A DNA stretch of 11,059 nt, from assembly GCA_903837025.1 (NCBI GenBank), contig CAILTC010000642.1, positions 1 to 11,059 of the forward strand. Direction: 5' to 3'. Below are positions 1 to 6,595 of this stretch, piece after piece; positions within the stretch are counted from its first letter, which is position 1; every line of letters begins with the position of its first letter. The notes below the pieces were generated by a model, which made no database searches, was not told the DNA's origin, and saw nothing but the letters and a program-made list of their open reading frames with translations. Source of the DNA: an uncultured Bacteroidota bacterium. Its GTDB lineage: Bacteria; Bacteroidota; Bacteroidia; Flavobacteriales; Flavobacteriaceae. The translations under genes were made by a program, and so were the position numbers.

Positions 1-358
1 AAGTTCCGAGAAGCGCTAAATCGCCAAGTCCTCGGTCATTTCCATAATTAGTATGTAAAAATACATAGGGTATGGTTGCCGAAATTGTGATTTTATTGGT
101 TATACCATAACGAACGCCTTATGAACTAATAAACATGTTTTTGAGCAGTTTTTCATCTGCTTGTAATGCATCACCATTTTGAATGGTTCTATAATCGCCA
201 TAGCCTTCTATAACCCATTGATTTGTTGGTAAAGTAAATATGCCATTGTTAGAGTCGGTTGAGGATGCGCTGGTACCTGCAGCGGCGCAACATGCACATT
301 GGCTATAAGTTTGTGTTGTTGCATATAAAAGAACAATAAGGAATACTAATTTTTTCAT
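1..358 (-). pseudogene. Outer-membrane beta-barrel-type protein, interrupted by an in-frame stop, partial
   Basis: The frame starts with an ATG at 358 and encodes a Sec signal peptide (residues 1 to about 19, ending TYSQ). A Cys-rich start of the mature protein follows (CACCAAAG), then a segment typical of exported barrel proteins. After 79 codons there is a TAA at 119-121, yet the same frame stays open for another 39 codons to the window edge. That part reads as barrel-like strands (GVRYGITNKITISATIPYVF, then GLGDLALLG), the pattern of bacterial transporter-type outer-membrane barrels. The simplest reading is one gene broken by a single-base nonsense change, or a sequencing error there. The far end lies outside the window. 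Substrate and function are not recognised. It lies 100 bp downstream of the Cys-motif membrane protein at 459-830, on the same strand, so the two may belong together. Confidence 0.7.
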
Positions 359-391
359 TTTCTTGGTATAAATTATAATATAAGAGTTGTT

Positions 392-416
392 TTTCTTTGG
401 CTTTTAGCCAAAGAAA
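392..416. other. Perfect 11-bp hairpin between two minus-strand genes
   Basis: The arms TTTCTTTGGCT (392-402) and AGCCAAAGAAA (406-416) pair perfectly around a 3-nt loop. Neither strand carries a clean T-run after the stem, so it is not a standard intrinsic terminator. It sits between the Cys-motif gene and the interrupted barrel gene. It could be an mRNA-processing or partial attenuation hairpin; that role is inferred. Confidence 0.5.
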
Positions 417-458
417 TAATTATTTCAAATGGATTGAAATTGGATAACTAAAATAAAT

Positions 459-830
459 TTATACGAGGGGTGGGCGGAAAGTGGTATTCGAAACCGAGAT
501 GGGTTTCTTGGTAAAATTAGAAAAAAGGTTTACTCTGTTTTCTATAATTTTTGGAGGAGCGATATTGGTTTCGATGTTGTTTTGAATATAAACTAAATCG
601 TATTTTTCTTTTAGATTATTATCCATTTTTCGTTCATTATCCTCGAATTTTTTTAGGCTTTTTCGAAGTTCACAACGTCCATTACACGTGTTATTGGCTA
701 CTTTTCTTTGAACGCAAATGGTTTTGGAAATTTCATCCTGATTAATTTTAAACGACACATACACCATCATGTTCCCAAAACTTGGAAGCAATATAATGGA
801 GGATAGCAATAGGATAAAATACTTTTTCAG
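459..830 (-). CDS. Small membrane-anchored protein with C-x9-C-x3-C motif (CNGRC), non-ATG start
   Basis: Read from a CTG at 828-830, the product is 123 aa. Residues 2-3 are Lys-Lys, a hydrophobic segment spans about 4-26, and three cysteines follow (C39, C49, C53) in a C-x9-C-x3-C pattern containing CNGRC, then a charged helical stretch. The C-terminus is Asn/Pro-rich and ends in PPLV. An ATG exists upstream at 941 in the same frame, but the secA terminator and this gene's apparent promoter (850-881) lie between it and the hydrophobic segment, so it is unlikely to be used. The ATG pair near residue 21 would delete most of the anchor. CTG therefore looks like an ATG changed by one base, or a rare start. 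From memory, small proteins with an N-terminal anchor and a CNGKC-like motif recur in Bacteroidota; I know of no assigned function. A metal or redox role is only a guess from the cysteines. Confidence 0.6.
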   Translation of the reverse strand: MKKYFILLLSSIILLPSFGNMMVYVSFKINQDEISKTICVQRKVANNTCNGRCELRKSLKKFEDNERKMDNNLKEKYDLVYIQNNIETNIAPPKIIENRVNLFSNFTKKPISVSNTTFRPPLV

Positions 831-849
831 GGTTTTTATTTTTAGAGAG

Positions 850-881
850 CAAATATAGTTGTTTTGGATTGAACTATCCAA
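850..881 (-). promoter_or_regulatory. Bacteroidota-type promoter for the 459-830 gene
   Basis: Read on the minus strand, TTG (879-881) is followed by a 21-nt spacer and TATATTTG (850-857), which matches the TAnnTTTG -7 element exactly. Predicted transcription starts near 843, leaving a leader of roughly 13 nt before the CTG at 830. The TTG lies in the T-run of the secA terminator, so the two signals abut. Confidence 0.6.
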
Positions 882-915
882 AAAAAATCCCCGACTACTT
901 TCGTAATCGAGGATT
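880..915 (-). terminator. Intrinsic terminator of secA
   Basis: On the minus strand a 13-bp stem (AATCCTCGATTAC with GTAGTCGGGGATT, two G-U pairs) closes a GAAA tetraloop and is followed by an 8-T run (880-887). It lies about 40 bp after the secA stop and before the next promoter, so secA and the Cys-motif gene look like separate transcription units. Confidence 0.8.
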
Positions 916-928
916 GAATTATTTAGGT

Positions 929-956
929 CTGCAACCTGCAACCTGCAATCTGGATT
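929..956. repeat. Heptamer tandem array abutting the secA stop codon
   Basis: Four consecutive 7-mers occur on the plus strand: CTGCAAC, CTGCAAC, CTGCAAT, CTGGATT. The array ends at 956 and the secA stop codon begins at 957, so in the transcript the repeats start immediately after the TAA. It shares the 10-mer CAGATTGCAG (minus strand) with the array after the adenosyltransferase gene. Confidence 0.7.
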
Positions 957-3900
957 TTAAGAAACCAAAACCCAAGTTCCGTTAGCTATTAAACTTTCGG
1001 CTTTCTTGTATTTCATTTCTTGAGTTTGCCCATTGGCTACGTTTTGAATCGTTACCGTATCGTTACGATTAATTTTCGGTTGGTCGCGAACAATCGTTTC
1101 CGTTACCTGACGTTGCTGCGTTTGTCCCGCTTCACGATTTGCACTTTCACTAGAAACAATTTGGTCTTTACTCGTTTTATAATTTTCTACTTGACGAACT
1201 TCTTTGGCTTCCTGAATGGTAGGTTCTGTTTGTTGTGGTAAATCCCCTTTGAACAAGAACGAAATCACCTCTTTGTTTACGCCATTCAGCATCGAACTAA
1301 ACAAATTGAACGCTTCGAATTTATAGATAAGCAAAGGATCTTTTTGTTCGTGAACGGCAAGTTGAACGGATTGTTTCAACTCATCCATTTTGCGTAAATG
1401 TTTTTTCCAAGCTTCATCAACAATCGCCAAAGTGATGTTTTTTTCGAAATCGGCAACCAATTGATTTCCGTGAGTTTCGTACGCTTTTTTCAAATCGGTA
1501 ACCACATTCAACGATTTTATTCCATCGGTAAACGGAACTACAATACGTTCGAACTGATTATTTTTGTCTTCATAAACATTTTGAATGATTGGGAAGGCTT
1601 CTCTAGCGCTACGTTCTGTTTTTTCAGAATAAAATGCTAGGGCAGCTTTATATACTTTACCGGTCAATTCGATATCAGTCAATCTATTGAAATCACTTTC
1701 AGAAACTGGTGAAGTGATAGAGAAATAACGAATCAATTCGAATTCGAAATTTTTGAAATCATTCGATAATTTATTGTCAGTTACAATCAAATCGCAAGTA
1801 TCATACAACATATTGGCGATATCCAGTTTCAAACGTTCTCCATGCAAAGCATGACGACGACGTTTGTAAACTACTTCGCGTTGCGCATTCATAACGTCAT
1901 CATATTCTAACAAACGTTTACGAACACCAAAATTGTTTTCTTCGACTTTTTTCTGTGCTCTTTCGATAGATTTTGTCATCATCGAATGCTGAATTACTTC
2001 TCCTTCTTGCAATCCCATTCGGTCCATTACTTTTGCTACTCTTTCAGAACCAAATAAACGCATCAGGTTATCTTCAAGCGAAACATAAAACTGTGAACTT
2101 CCCGGATCTCCTTGACGACCAGCACGACCACGTAACTGACGATCGACACGACGGGAATCATGACGTTCTGTACCTACAATTGCCAAACCACCTGCCGCTT
2201 TTACTTCGGCCGAAAGTTTAATATCCGTTCCACGACCCGCCATATTGGTAGCGATGGTTACCACTCCGGGTTTTCCCGCTTCTTCAACAATTTGGGCTTC
2301 TTGTTTGTGCATTTTTGCATTCAAAACGTTGTGGGCAACGCCTCTCATTTTCAACATTCGGCTTAATAATTCCGAAATTTCTACAGATGTTGTTCCAATT
2401 AAAACCGGTCTTCCCGCTTTTGATAATTCAGTTACATCTTCGATTACAGCATTAAATTTCTCACGAGTTGTTTTGTAGATGAAATCTTCTTTGTCCTGAC
2501 GAACCATTGCTCTATTAGTAGGAATTTCTACAAGATCTAATTTATATATTTGCCATAATTCACCAGCTTCGGTAACAGCAGTTCCAGTCATACCGCCTAA
2601 TTTGCTGTACATTCTGAAATAATTCTGTAAAGTAACCGTTGCGAAGGTTTGAGTAGCATCTTCAATTTTAACGCTTTCTTTGGCTTCAATCGCTTGGTGT
2701 AGACCGTCAGAATAACGACGACCATCCATTATACGACCTGTTTGCTCATCGACAATCATGATTTTGTTATCCATTATCACATATTCTACATCTTTTTCGA
2801 AAAGGGTATAGGCTTTTAAAAGTTGTGTCAAGGTGTGAATACGCTCGCTTTTGATTCCGAAATCTTGAAATAATTTTTCTTTCTCTTCGGCTTCTTCGTC
2901 TTTTCCTAAGTTTTTCTTTTCGATTATCGAAATGGCAGTTCCAATGTCTGGAAGCACAAAAAAGTTACTGTCTGTATCTCCCGAAAGAAATTGGATTCCG
3001 TTATCGGATAATTCTACTTGATTGTTTTTTTCTTCAATTACAAAATACAACGCTTCATCCACTTTCGGCATTTCACGTTTGTTATCTTGTAAATATTGAT
3101 TTTCGGTTTTTTGAAGCAATTGTTTGATTCCTTCTTCACTCAAAAATTTAATTAATGCTTTATTTTTTGGCAAAGCTCTGTACGCTCTTAATAATAAGAA
3201 ACCACCATCTTTTGTGTTACCTTCTTTGATTAATTTTTTAGCTTCCGACAAGAAACCATTTGCCATTTGTCTTTGAAGACTTACTAGGTTTTCAATTTTT
3301 GGTTTCAACTCTGTAAACTCGTGACGATCTCCTTCTGGAACTGGACCCGAAATAATCAATGGTGTACGAGCATCATCAATCAAAACCGAATCGACCTCAT
3401 CGACAATAGCATAATTGTGTTTTCGTTGTACCAAATCTTCTGGCGAATGCGCCATATTATCTCTCAAATAATCGAAACCAAATTCGTTATTTGTGCCATA
3501 AGTAATATCAGAATCGTAGGCTTTTTTTCTACCTTCCGAATTAGGCTGGTGATTATCAATACAATCTACAGTCAAGCCATGAAATTCGAATAAAGGAGCT
3601 TTCCAGGTACTATCTCGTTTGGCCAAATAATCATTTACGGTTACTAAATGCACGCCATTTCCGGTCAAAGCATTCAAATAAATAGGTAAAGTAGCTACTA
3701 ATGTTTTTCCTTCACCCGTTTGCATTTCGGCAATTTTACCTTCGTGCAAAACCATTCCACCAATCAACTGAACATCATAATGAATCATGTCCCAAGTGAT
3801 TTGCTTTCCGGCTGCATTCCAAGAATTAGCCCAAATAGCGTTGTCGCCATCAAGGGTAATGTAGGTTTTGGTAGCTGAAAGTTCGCGGTCTTTAGCGGTT

Positions 3901-4298
3901 GCGGTAACAGTGATTTGGGTGTTATCTTTGAATCGTCTTGCTGTTTCTTTGACAACAGCAAAAGCTTCTGGAAGGATGTCTAATAAGGTTTTTTCCGAAA
4001 TATCGTAAGCTTCTTTTTCTAAAGCATCAATGGCGAGGTATAAATCTTCACGCTGATCAATATCCTCAACCGTTTCGGCCTCTAGTTTGATCGATGCAAT
4101 TTTTGCATCTTTTTCGGCGCGAGCTTGTTTGATTTGTTCTTTAAAAAACGCTGTTCTAGCTCGAAGCTCATCATGTGATAAGGCGGCAAGAACGCTTTCG
4201 AAAGTTTTAATTTTGGTTAAATAAGGTTGTAAGGCCTTTACATCTTTTTGTGATTTGTCTCCAACAAAGACTTTAAGTATGCTGTTTATGAAACTCAT
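957..4298 (-). CDS. secA: Preprotein translocase ATPase SecA
   Basis: SecA is the ATP-driven motor that pushes unfolded secretory proteins through the SecYEG channel. It is complete at 1113 aa. The Walker A motif is TGEGKT (residues 194-199), and the Walker B/DEAD-like IVDEVDS is at 298-304. The preprotein-binding region follows, with the GGMTGTA motif at 568-574. NBD2 carries AGRGTDIKL (687-695) and QLRGRAGRQGD (721-731). Residues about 325-430 form an insertion relative to the ~900-aa proteobacterial protein; as I recall, the extra length is usual in Bacteroidota. The C-terminus lacks the CxCx8(C/H)C zinc-binding SecB tail and ends instead in a basic KYKKAESLI segment followed by GTWVLVS. 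The gene follows the DUF2795-like gene but is separated from it by a terminator, so it probably has its own promoter in 4299-4342, where only a weak TAAATTTA is visible. Confidence 0.98.
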   Translation of the reverse strand: MSFINSILKVFVGDKSQKDVKALQPYLTKIKTFESVLAALSHDELRARTAFFKEQIKQARAEKDAKIASIKLEAETVEDIDQREDLYLAIDALEKEAYDISEKTLLDILPEAFAVVKETARRFKDNTQITVTATAKDRELSATKTYITLDGDNAIWANSWNAAGKQITWDMIHYDVQLIGGMVLHEGKIAEMQTGEGKTLVATLPIYLNALTGNGVHLVTVNDYLAKRDSTWKAPLFEFHGLTVDCIDNHQPNSEGRKKAYDSDITYGTNNEFGFDYLRDNMAHSPEDLVQRKHNYAIVDEVDSVLIDDARTPLIISGPVPEGDRHEFTELKPKIENLVSLQRQMANGFLSEAKKLIKEGNTKDGGFLLLRAYRALPKNKALIKFLSEEGIKQLLQKTENQYLQDNKREMPKVDEALYFVIEEKNNQVELSDNGIQFLSGDTDSNFFVLPDIGTAISIIEKKNLGKDEEAEEKEKLFQDFGIKSERIHTLTQLLKAYTLFEKDVEYVIMDNKIMIVDEQTGRIMDGRRYSDGLHQAIEAKESVKIEDATQTFATVTLQNYFRMYSKLGGMTGTAVTEAGELWQIYKLDLVEIPTNRAMVRQDKEDFIYKTTREKFNAVIEDVTELSKAGRPVLIGTTSVEISELLSRMLKMRGVAHNVLNAKMHKQEAQIVEEAGKPGVVTIATNMAGRGTDIKLSAEVKAAGGLAIVGTERHDSRRVDRQLRGRAGRQGDPGSSQFYVSLEDNLMRLFGSERVAKVMDRMGLQEGEVIQHSMMTKSIERAQKKVEENNFGVRKRLLEYDDVMNAQREVVYKRRRHALHGERLKLDIANMLYDTCDLIVTDNKLSNDFKNFEFELIRYFSITSPVSESDFNRLTDIELTGKVYKAALAFYSEKTERSAREAFPIIQNVYEDKNNQFERIVVPFTDGIKSLNVVTDLKKAYETHGNQLVADFEKNITLAIVDEAWKKHLRKMDELKQSVQLAVHEQKDPLLIYKFEAFNLFSSMLNGVNKEVISFLFKGDLPQQTEPTIQEAKEVRQVENYKTSKDQIVSSESANREAGQTQQRQVTETIVRDQPKINRNDTVTIQNVANGQTQEMKYKKAESLIANGTWVLVS

Positions 4299-4342
4299 AA
4301 TATATTTGTATTTCTATTTTATAAAAGTGCGTAAATTTAAAC

Positions 4343-4371
4343 AAAAAAAAAGCCTCTTTTGAGACTTTTTT
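4343..4371 (-). terminator. Intrinsic terminator after the DUF2795-like gene, possibly bidirectional
   Basis: On the minus strand AGTCTC (4361-4366) pairs with GAGGCT (4351-4356) around an AAAA loop, with one G-U pair. A/T runs flank both sides, so the stem extends by about 5 A-T pairs and a T-run follows in the minus direction. It separates the small gene from secA. Confidence 0.7.
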
Positions 4372-4385
4372 CTTGAGATATTTTT

Positions 4386-4607
4386 TTAATATTCATCCTC
4401 GTTCCAAAGATAATCTTCGTCAGTAGGATAATCCGGCCAAATCTCTTCCATCGACTCATATATCTCCCCTTCATCCTCTATAGACTGTAGGTTTTCTACT
4501 ACTTCTAATGGAGCTCCAGCTCTAATAGCGTAGTCGATAAGTTCATCTTTGTTAGCAGGCCACGGGGCATCACTTAAATACGATGCTAATTCTAATGTCC
4601 AATACAT
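4386..4607 (-). CDS. Small acidic DUF2795-like protein
   Basis: This 73-aa protein begins with a short helix (LASYLSDAPWPANKDELIDY) followed by AIRAGAPLEVVENLQSI. That is the DUF2795 pattern: a 'PA(T/N)K-E/D-L-I-x-Y-A' helix, then 'GAP-x-x-V-x-x-L'. The C-terminal third is very acidic and aromatic (EDEGEIYESMEEIW, ending DEDYLWNEDEY). It has no signal peptide or membrane segment, so it should be cytoplasmic. The family's biochemical function is not known to me. It has its own promoter (4630-4659) and a terminator before secA. From memory, such a gene next to secA is common in flavobacteria, which would suggest a conserved pairing, but co-transcription looks limited here. Confidence 0.85.
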   Translation of the reverse strand: MYWTLELASYLSDAPWPANKDELIDYAIRAGAPLEVVENLQSIEDEGEIYESMEEIWPDYPTDEDYLWNEDEY

Positions 4608-4629
4608 CTTTTGTCTGTTTAGTTTTGTG

Positions 4630-4659
4630 CAAAAATAAATTTTTTACTGAAAAATACAA
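4630..4659 (-). promoter_or_regulatory. Bacteroidota-type promoter for the DUF2795-like gene
   Basis: On the minus strand TTG (4657-4659) is followed by a 19-nt spacer and TATTTTTG (4630-4637), a full match to TAnnTTTG. Predicted transcription starts near 4623, about 15 nt before the ATG at 4607. It lies inside an AT-only inverted repeat. Confidence 0.65.
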
Positions 4660-4679
4660 GTAAAAAAGTATTTATTTTT
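4631..4679. repeat. AT-only inverted repeat, possible terminator overlapping a promoter
   Basis: The plus-strand arm AAAAATAAATTTTTTACT (4631-4648) is complementary to the arm at 4659-4679 with one 3-nt bulge; the loop is 10 nt. On the minus strand the second arm ends in TTTATTTTT, which could act as a terminator tail for the adenosyltransferase transcript. It is low-complexity, so chance pairing is possible. Confidence 0.45.
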
Positions 4680-4702
4680 TGTTAAAGTTAAGAACGTCTT
4701 TT

Positions 4703-4737
4703 CAGTCAGCAGATTTCAGTCAGCAGATTTCAGATTT
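4703..4737. repeat. Heptamer array, two 14-bp copies plus half
   Basis: CAGTCAGCAGATTT occurs twice in exact tandem (4703-4716, 4717-4730), followed by CAGATTT (4731-4737), so five 7-mers in all. Its units have the opposite orientation to the array at 4769-4810 (AGCAGAT here, ATCTGCT there), so the two could fold on each other. Confidence 0.7.
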
Positions 4738-4768
4738 ATTGCGGAAAAATCTATTTGAATTGCCGAAT

Positions 4769-4810
4769 ATCTGCTATCTAACTATTTGCTTCCTGCCTTC
4801 TGCAATCTGA
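4769..4810. repeat. Degenerate heptamer array abutting the adenosyltransferase stop codon
   Basis: Six consecutive 7-mers occur on the plus strand: ATCTGCT, ATCTAAC, TATTTGC, TTCCTGC, CTTCTGC, AATCTGA. The last ends at 4810 and the stop codon starts at 4811. On the transcript strand the array opens TCAGATTGCAG, sharing CAGATTGCAG with the array after secA. Confidence 0.6.
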
Positions 4811-5380
4811 TTACTTTCTCGGTATCCATTTTACTTCTTCAGCGTTTAAGTCCTTCGACAACTTTCGTGCCAATACAAAAAGGTAGTCAGAAAGGCGGTT
4901 CAGGTACTTAATTACGATTTCAGCAACGGGTTCGTTGTGGTCTAAATGCACGGCAATGCGTTCTGCACGACGACAAACGCAACGGGCAATATGACAATAT
5001 GACACGGTTGTGTGACCACCAGGTAAAACAAAATGGGTCATTGGCGGAAGGACTTCTTCCATAGTATCGATTTCATTTTCGAGTAATTCTAAATCACTTT
5101 CTAGAATCCCTAAATTTTGCAGTCGCAATTCTCCGTTTTTCTTCACTTCTTTTTCGGGAGGAGTAGCGAGAATAGCGCCAACGGTAAACAATCGATCCTG
5201 AATTTCGATAAGGATTTTTTTGTAATGTGAATCTATTTCCTGATCCCGAATTAGTCCGATGTAAGAATTCAATTCGTCAACCGTACCATAACTTTCTATG
5301 CGAATGTGGTCTTTAGGAACTCGTGTTCCGCCAAAAAGTGCGGTTGTGCCAGTATCGCCAGTTTTAGTGTATATTTTCAT
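4811..5380 (-). CDS. Cob(I)alamin / cob(I)yrinic acid a,c-diamide adenosyltransferase, PduO type
   Basis: The enzyme transfers the 5'-deoxyadenosyl group of ATP to Co(I) corrinoid, making adenosylcobalamin in the cytoplasm. At 189 aa it has the usual single-domain PduO length. The N-terminal ATP-binding motif is TKTGDTGTT (residues 5-13), followed by GGTRVPKDHIRIESYGTVDE (17-36). The conserved helix RCVCRRAER (133-141) carries the Arg and Glu that contact ATP and corrinoid in the family, and NRLSDYLF (161-168) is the C-terminal motif. The start 22 bp after the ABC ATPase stop suggests a two-gene operon. No other cobalamin biosynthesis gene is in view, so the likely role is corrinoid salvage or cofactor supply to a B12 enzyme elsewhere; that role is inferred. 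A degenerate heptamer array follows the stop directly. Confidence 0.95.
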   Translation of the reverse strand: MKIYTKTGDTGTTALFGGTRVPKDHIRIESYGTVDELNSYIGLIRDQEIDSHYKKILIEIQDRLFTVGAILATPPEKEVKKNGELRLQNLGILESDLELLENEIDTMEEVLPPMTHFVLPGGHTTVSYCHIARCVCRRAERIAVHLDHNEPVAEIVIKYLNRLSDYLFVLARKLSKDLNAEEVKWIPRK

Positions 5381-5402
5381 TTTTTCTGATTAGACGATTT
5401 AA

Positions 5403-6086
5403 CTATTTCGAAGTATCACTCTCAATTATTCCGTCCCTTAAACGAATGATTCTTTTTGCGTGTTCGGCAATTTCTTCTTCATGAGTAACTACAATTATGG
5501 TATTGCCTTTGTCGTGAATTTCTGATAACAGTCTCATGATTTCCTCCGATGTTTTACTGTCTAAATTTCCTGTAGGCTCATCGGCAAGAATTATCGAAGG
5601 TTTGTTAACCAAGGCGCGGGCAATGGCTACACGTTGGCGTTGTCCACCGGAAAGTTGATTGGGTTGGTGATCCATTCTGTCTGCTAAATTTACCTGTTTT
5701 AAAACCTCGATAGCGCGTTCTTTTCTTTCTGATTTCGAAAATCCTGCATAAATCATGGGTAAAGCCACATTATCAAGCGCCGTTGTTCGTGGCAAAAGGT
5801 TGAAAGTCTGAAAAACAAATCCTATTTCCTTATTGCGAATTTCCGCTAATTCGTCATCATGCATCTGGCTGACGTCTTTTCCGTTTAGAATATAGCTTCC
5901 AGAAGTAGGGGTGTCTAAACATCCTAAAAGGTTCATTAAGGTTGATTTTCCTGAACCGGAAGGTCCCATAAGTGCCACATATTCGCCTTTATTTATCTCT
6001 AAATCAATACCTTTTAGTACATAAACGATTTCATTTCCCAAGACAAAATCACGTTTGATATTGGTTATTTTTATTAGTGGCTTCAT
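5403..6086 (-). CDS. ABC transporter ATP-binding protein, LolD/MacB (FtsE-like) type
   Basis: This 227-aa stand-alone ATPase is complete. It has Walker [10 protein letters not shown] (residues 41-49), Q-loop Q93 in [10 protein letters not shown], signature LSGGQ (145-149), Walker B ILADEPT (166-172), and the switch His at 202. The pattern [20 protein letters not shown] with DEPTGNLD is typical of the LolD/MacB group. These pair with FtsX-like permeases that act on periplasmic or outer-membrane substrates such as lipoproteins rather than importing solutes. No permease gene lies within the window on either side, so the partner must be encoded elsewhere. The next gene downstream is the adenosyltransferase, 22 bp away on the same strand. 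No convincing promoter was found upstream, where a MITE-like element begins about 100 bp before the start codon. Confidence 0.93.
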   Translation of the reverse strand: MKPLIKITNIKRDFVLGNEIVYVLKGIDLEINKGEYVALMGPSGSGKSTLMNLLGCLDTPTSGSYILNGKDVSQMHDDELAEIRNKEIGFVFQTFNLLPRTTALDNVALPMIYAGFSKSERKERAIEVLKQVNLADRMDHQPNQLSGGQRQRVAIARALVNKPSIILADEPTGNLDSKTSEEIMRLLSEIHDKGNTIIVVTHEEEIAEHAKRIIRLRDGIIESDTSK

Positions 6087-6188
6087 TCTAATTTATGGTT
6101 TTTGATTTGAGATTTTAAAAGTACAAAATTGATTTCAATTAAATATTAGTAGGCTGAAATTCATTTTTGTTACAAATTGATATTTTGA

Positions 6189-6420
6189 ACCCGTTGGGTG
6201 TAATTAATTTAAAAATCAATTAATCATAAATAAAAAAATTAACCACATAGAATCATAGAAAAAAGTGTTGCATAGCTCAATTGCTTCGCCTGTTCGACCT
6301 TTGGTCTCGGATCACATCGCTATGATTATCTCTAATAGAGCGAAATGTCTTTCGGAATTTTTAAAATCTATGTTCCTATGTGTTTAAAAAATTAAATAAA
6401 TTGAATTACACCCAACGGGT
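6189..6420. mobile_element. MITE-like non-coding element with terminal inverted repeats and target duplication
   Basis: The element begins ACCCGTTGGGTGTAATT (6189-6205) and ends with its exact reverse complement (6404-6420), so the inverted repeats are 17 bp and perfect. They extend imperfectly into AATTTA. The flanks carry a direct repeat ATTTTGA (6182-6188 and 6421-6427), as left by transposition with a 7-bp target duplication. A second inverted pair lies inside: 6241-6258 against 6368-6385, matching at 15 of 18 positions around CACATAG. The centre has a small palindrome GACC-TTT-GGTC (6296-6306) in a more GC-rich core. There is no open frame of useful length, so the element would depend on a transposase elsewhere. 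It could instead be a structured intergenic repeat without mobility. Confidence 0.65.
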
Positions 6421-6565
6421 ATTTTGATAGAATTTCCTTTAGCAATTTGGAGTCATAGTTTTTGGAGGAAATTTAAAATTGGATTTTTTTTAGTGTCAAA
6501 TAAAGCTATTGATGATGGTTTGTTCCACAATTATTTTGATTTGTTTTATAATTTTTGGATTAAAA

Positions 6566-6595
6566 TTGAATAGCTATAGTCTTGAATTACATTTA
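6566..6595 (+). promoter_or_regulatory. Candidate promoter of the lipoprotein gene
   Basis: TTG (6566-6568) is followed by a 19-nt spacer and TACATTTA (6588-6595), which differs from TAnnTTTG only at the last base. It lies about 28 nt before the ATG at 6623. Confidence 0.45.

Noticed and set aside
551..745. Plus-strand 64-codon frame
   Set aside because: It lies wholly opposite the Cys-motif gene and encodes aromatic-rich sequence typical of a shadow frame.
831..941. N-terminal extension of the Cys-motif gene up to the ATG at 941
   Set aside because: It spans the secA terminator, the promoter -7 element and part of a heptamer array, and the encoded residues show no conserved character.
1020..3593. 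Several plus-strand frames of 68-90 codons within secA
   Set aside because: secA is unambiguous here and the opposing frames have no domain or start signals.
4299..4342. secA promoter with TAAATTTA as -7
   Set aside because: No TTG lies at the needed distance upstream; it would fall in the terminator stem. A promoter is expected here but not supported well enough to list.
4703..4810. Possible CRISPR array
   Set aside because: The repeats are 7-14 bp in direct tandem with no spacers, and no cas genes are near.
6189..6420. Riboswitch or structured RNA in place of a mobile element
   Set aside because: The target duplication and perfect terminal repeats fit transposition better, and no known riboswitch core was recognised. 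The adenosyltransferase does not directly follow it.
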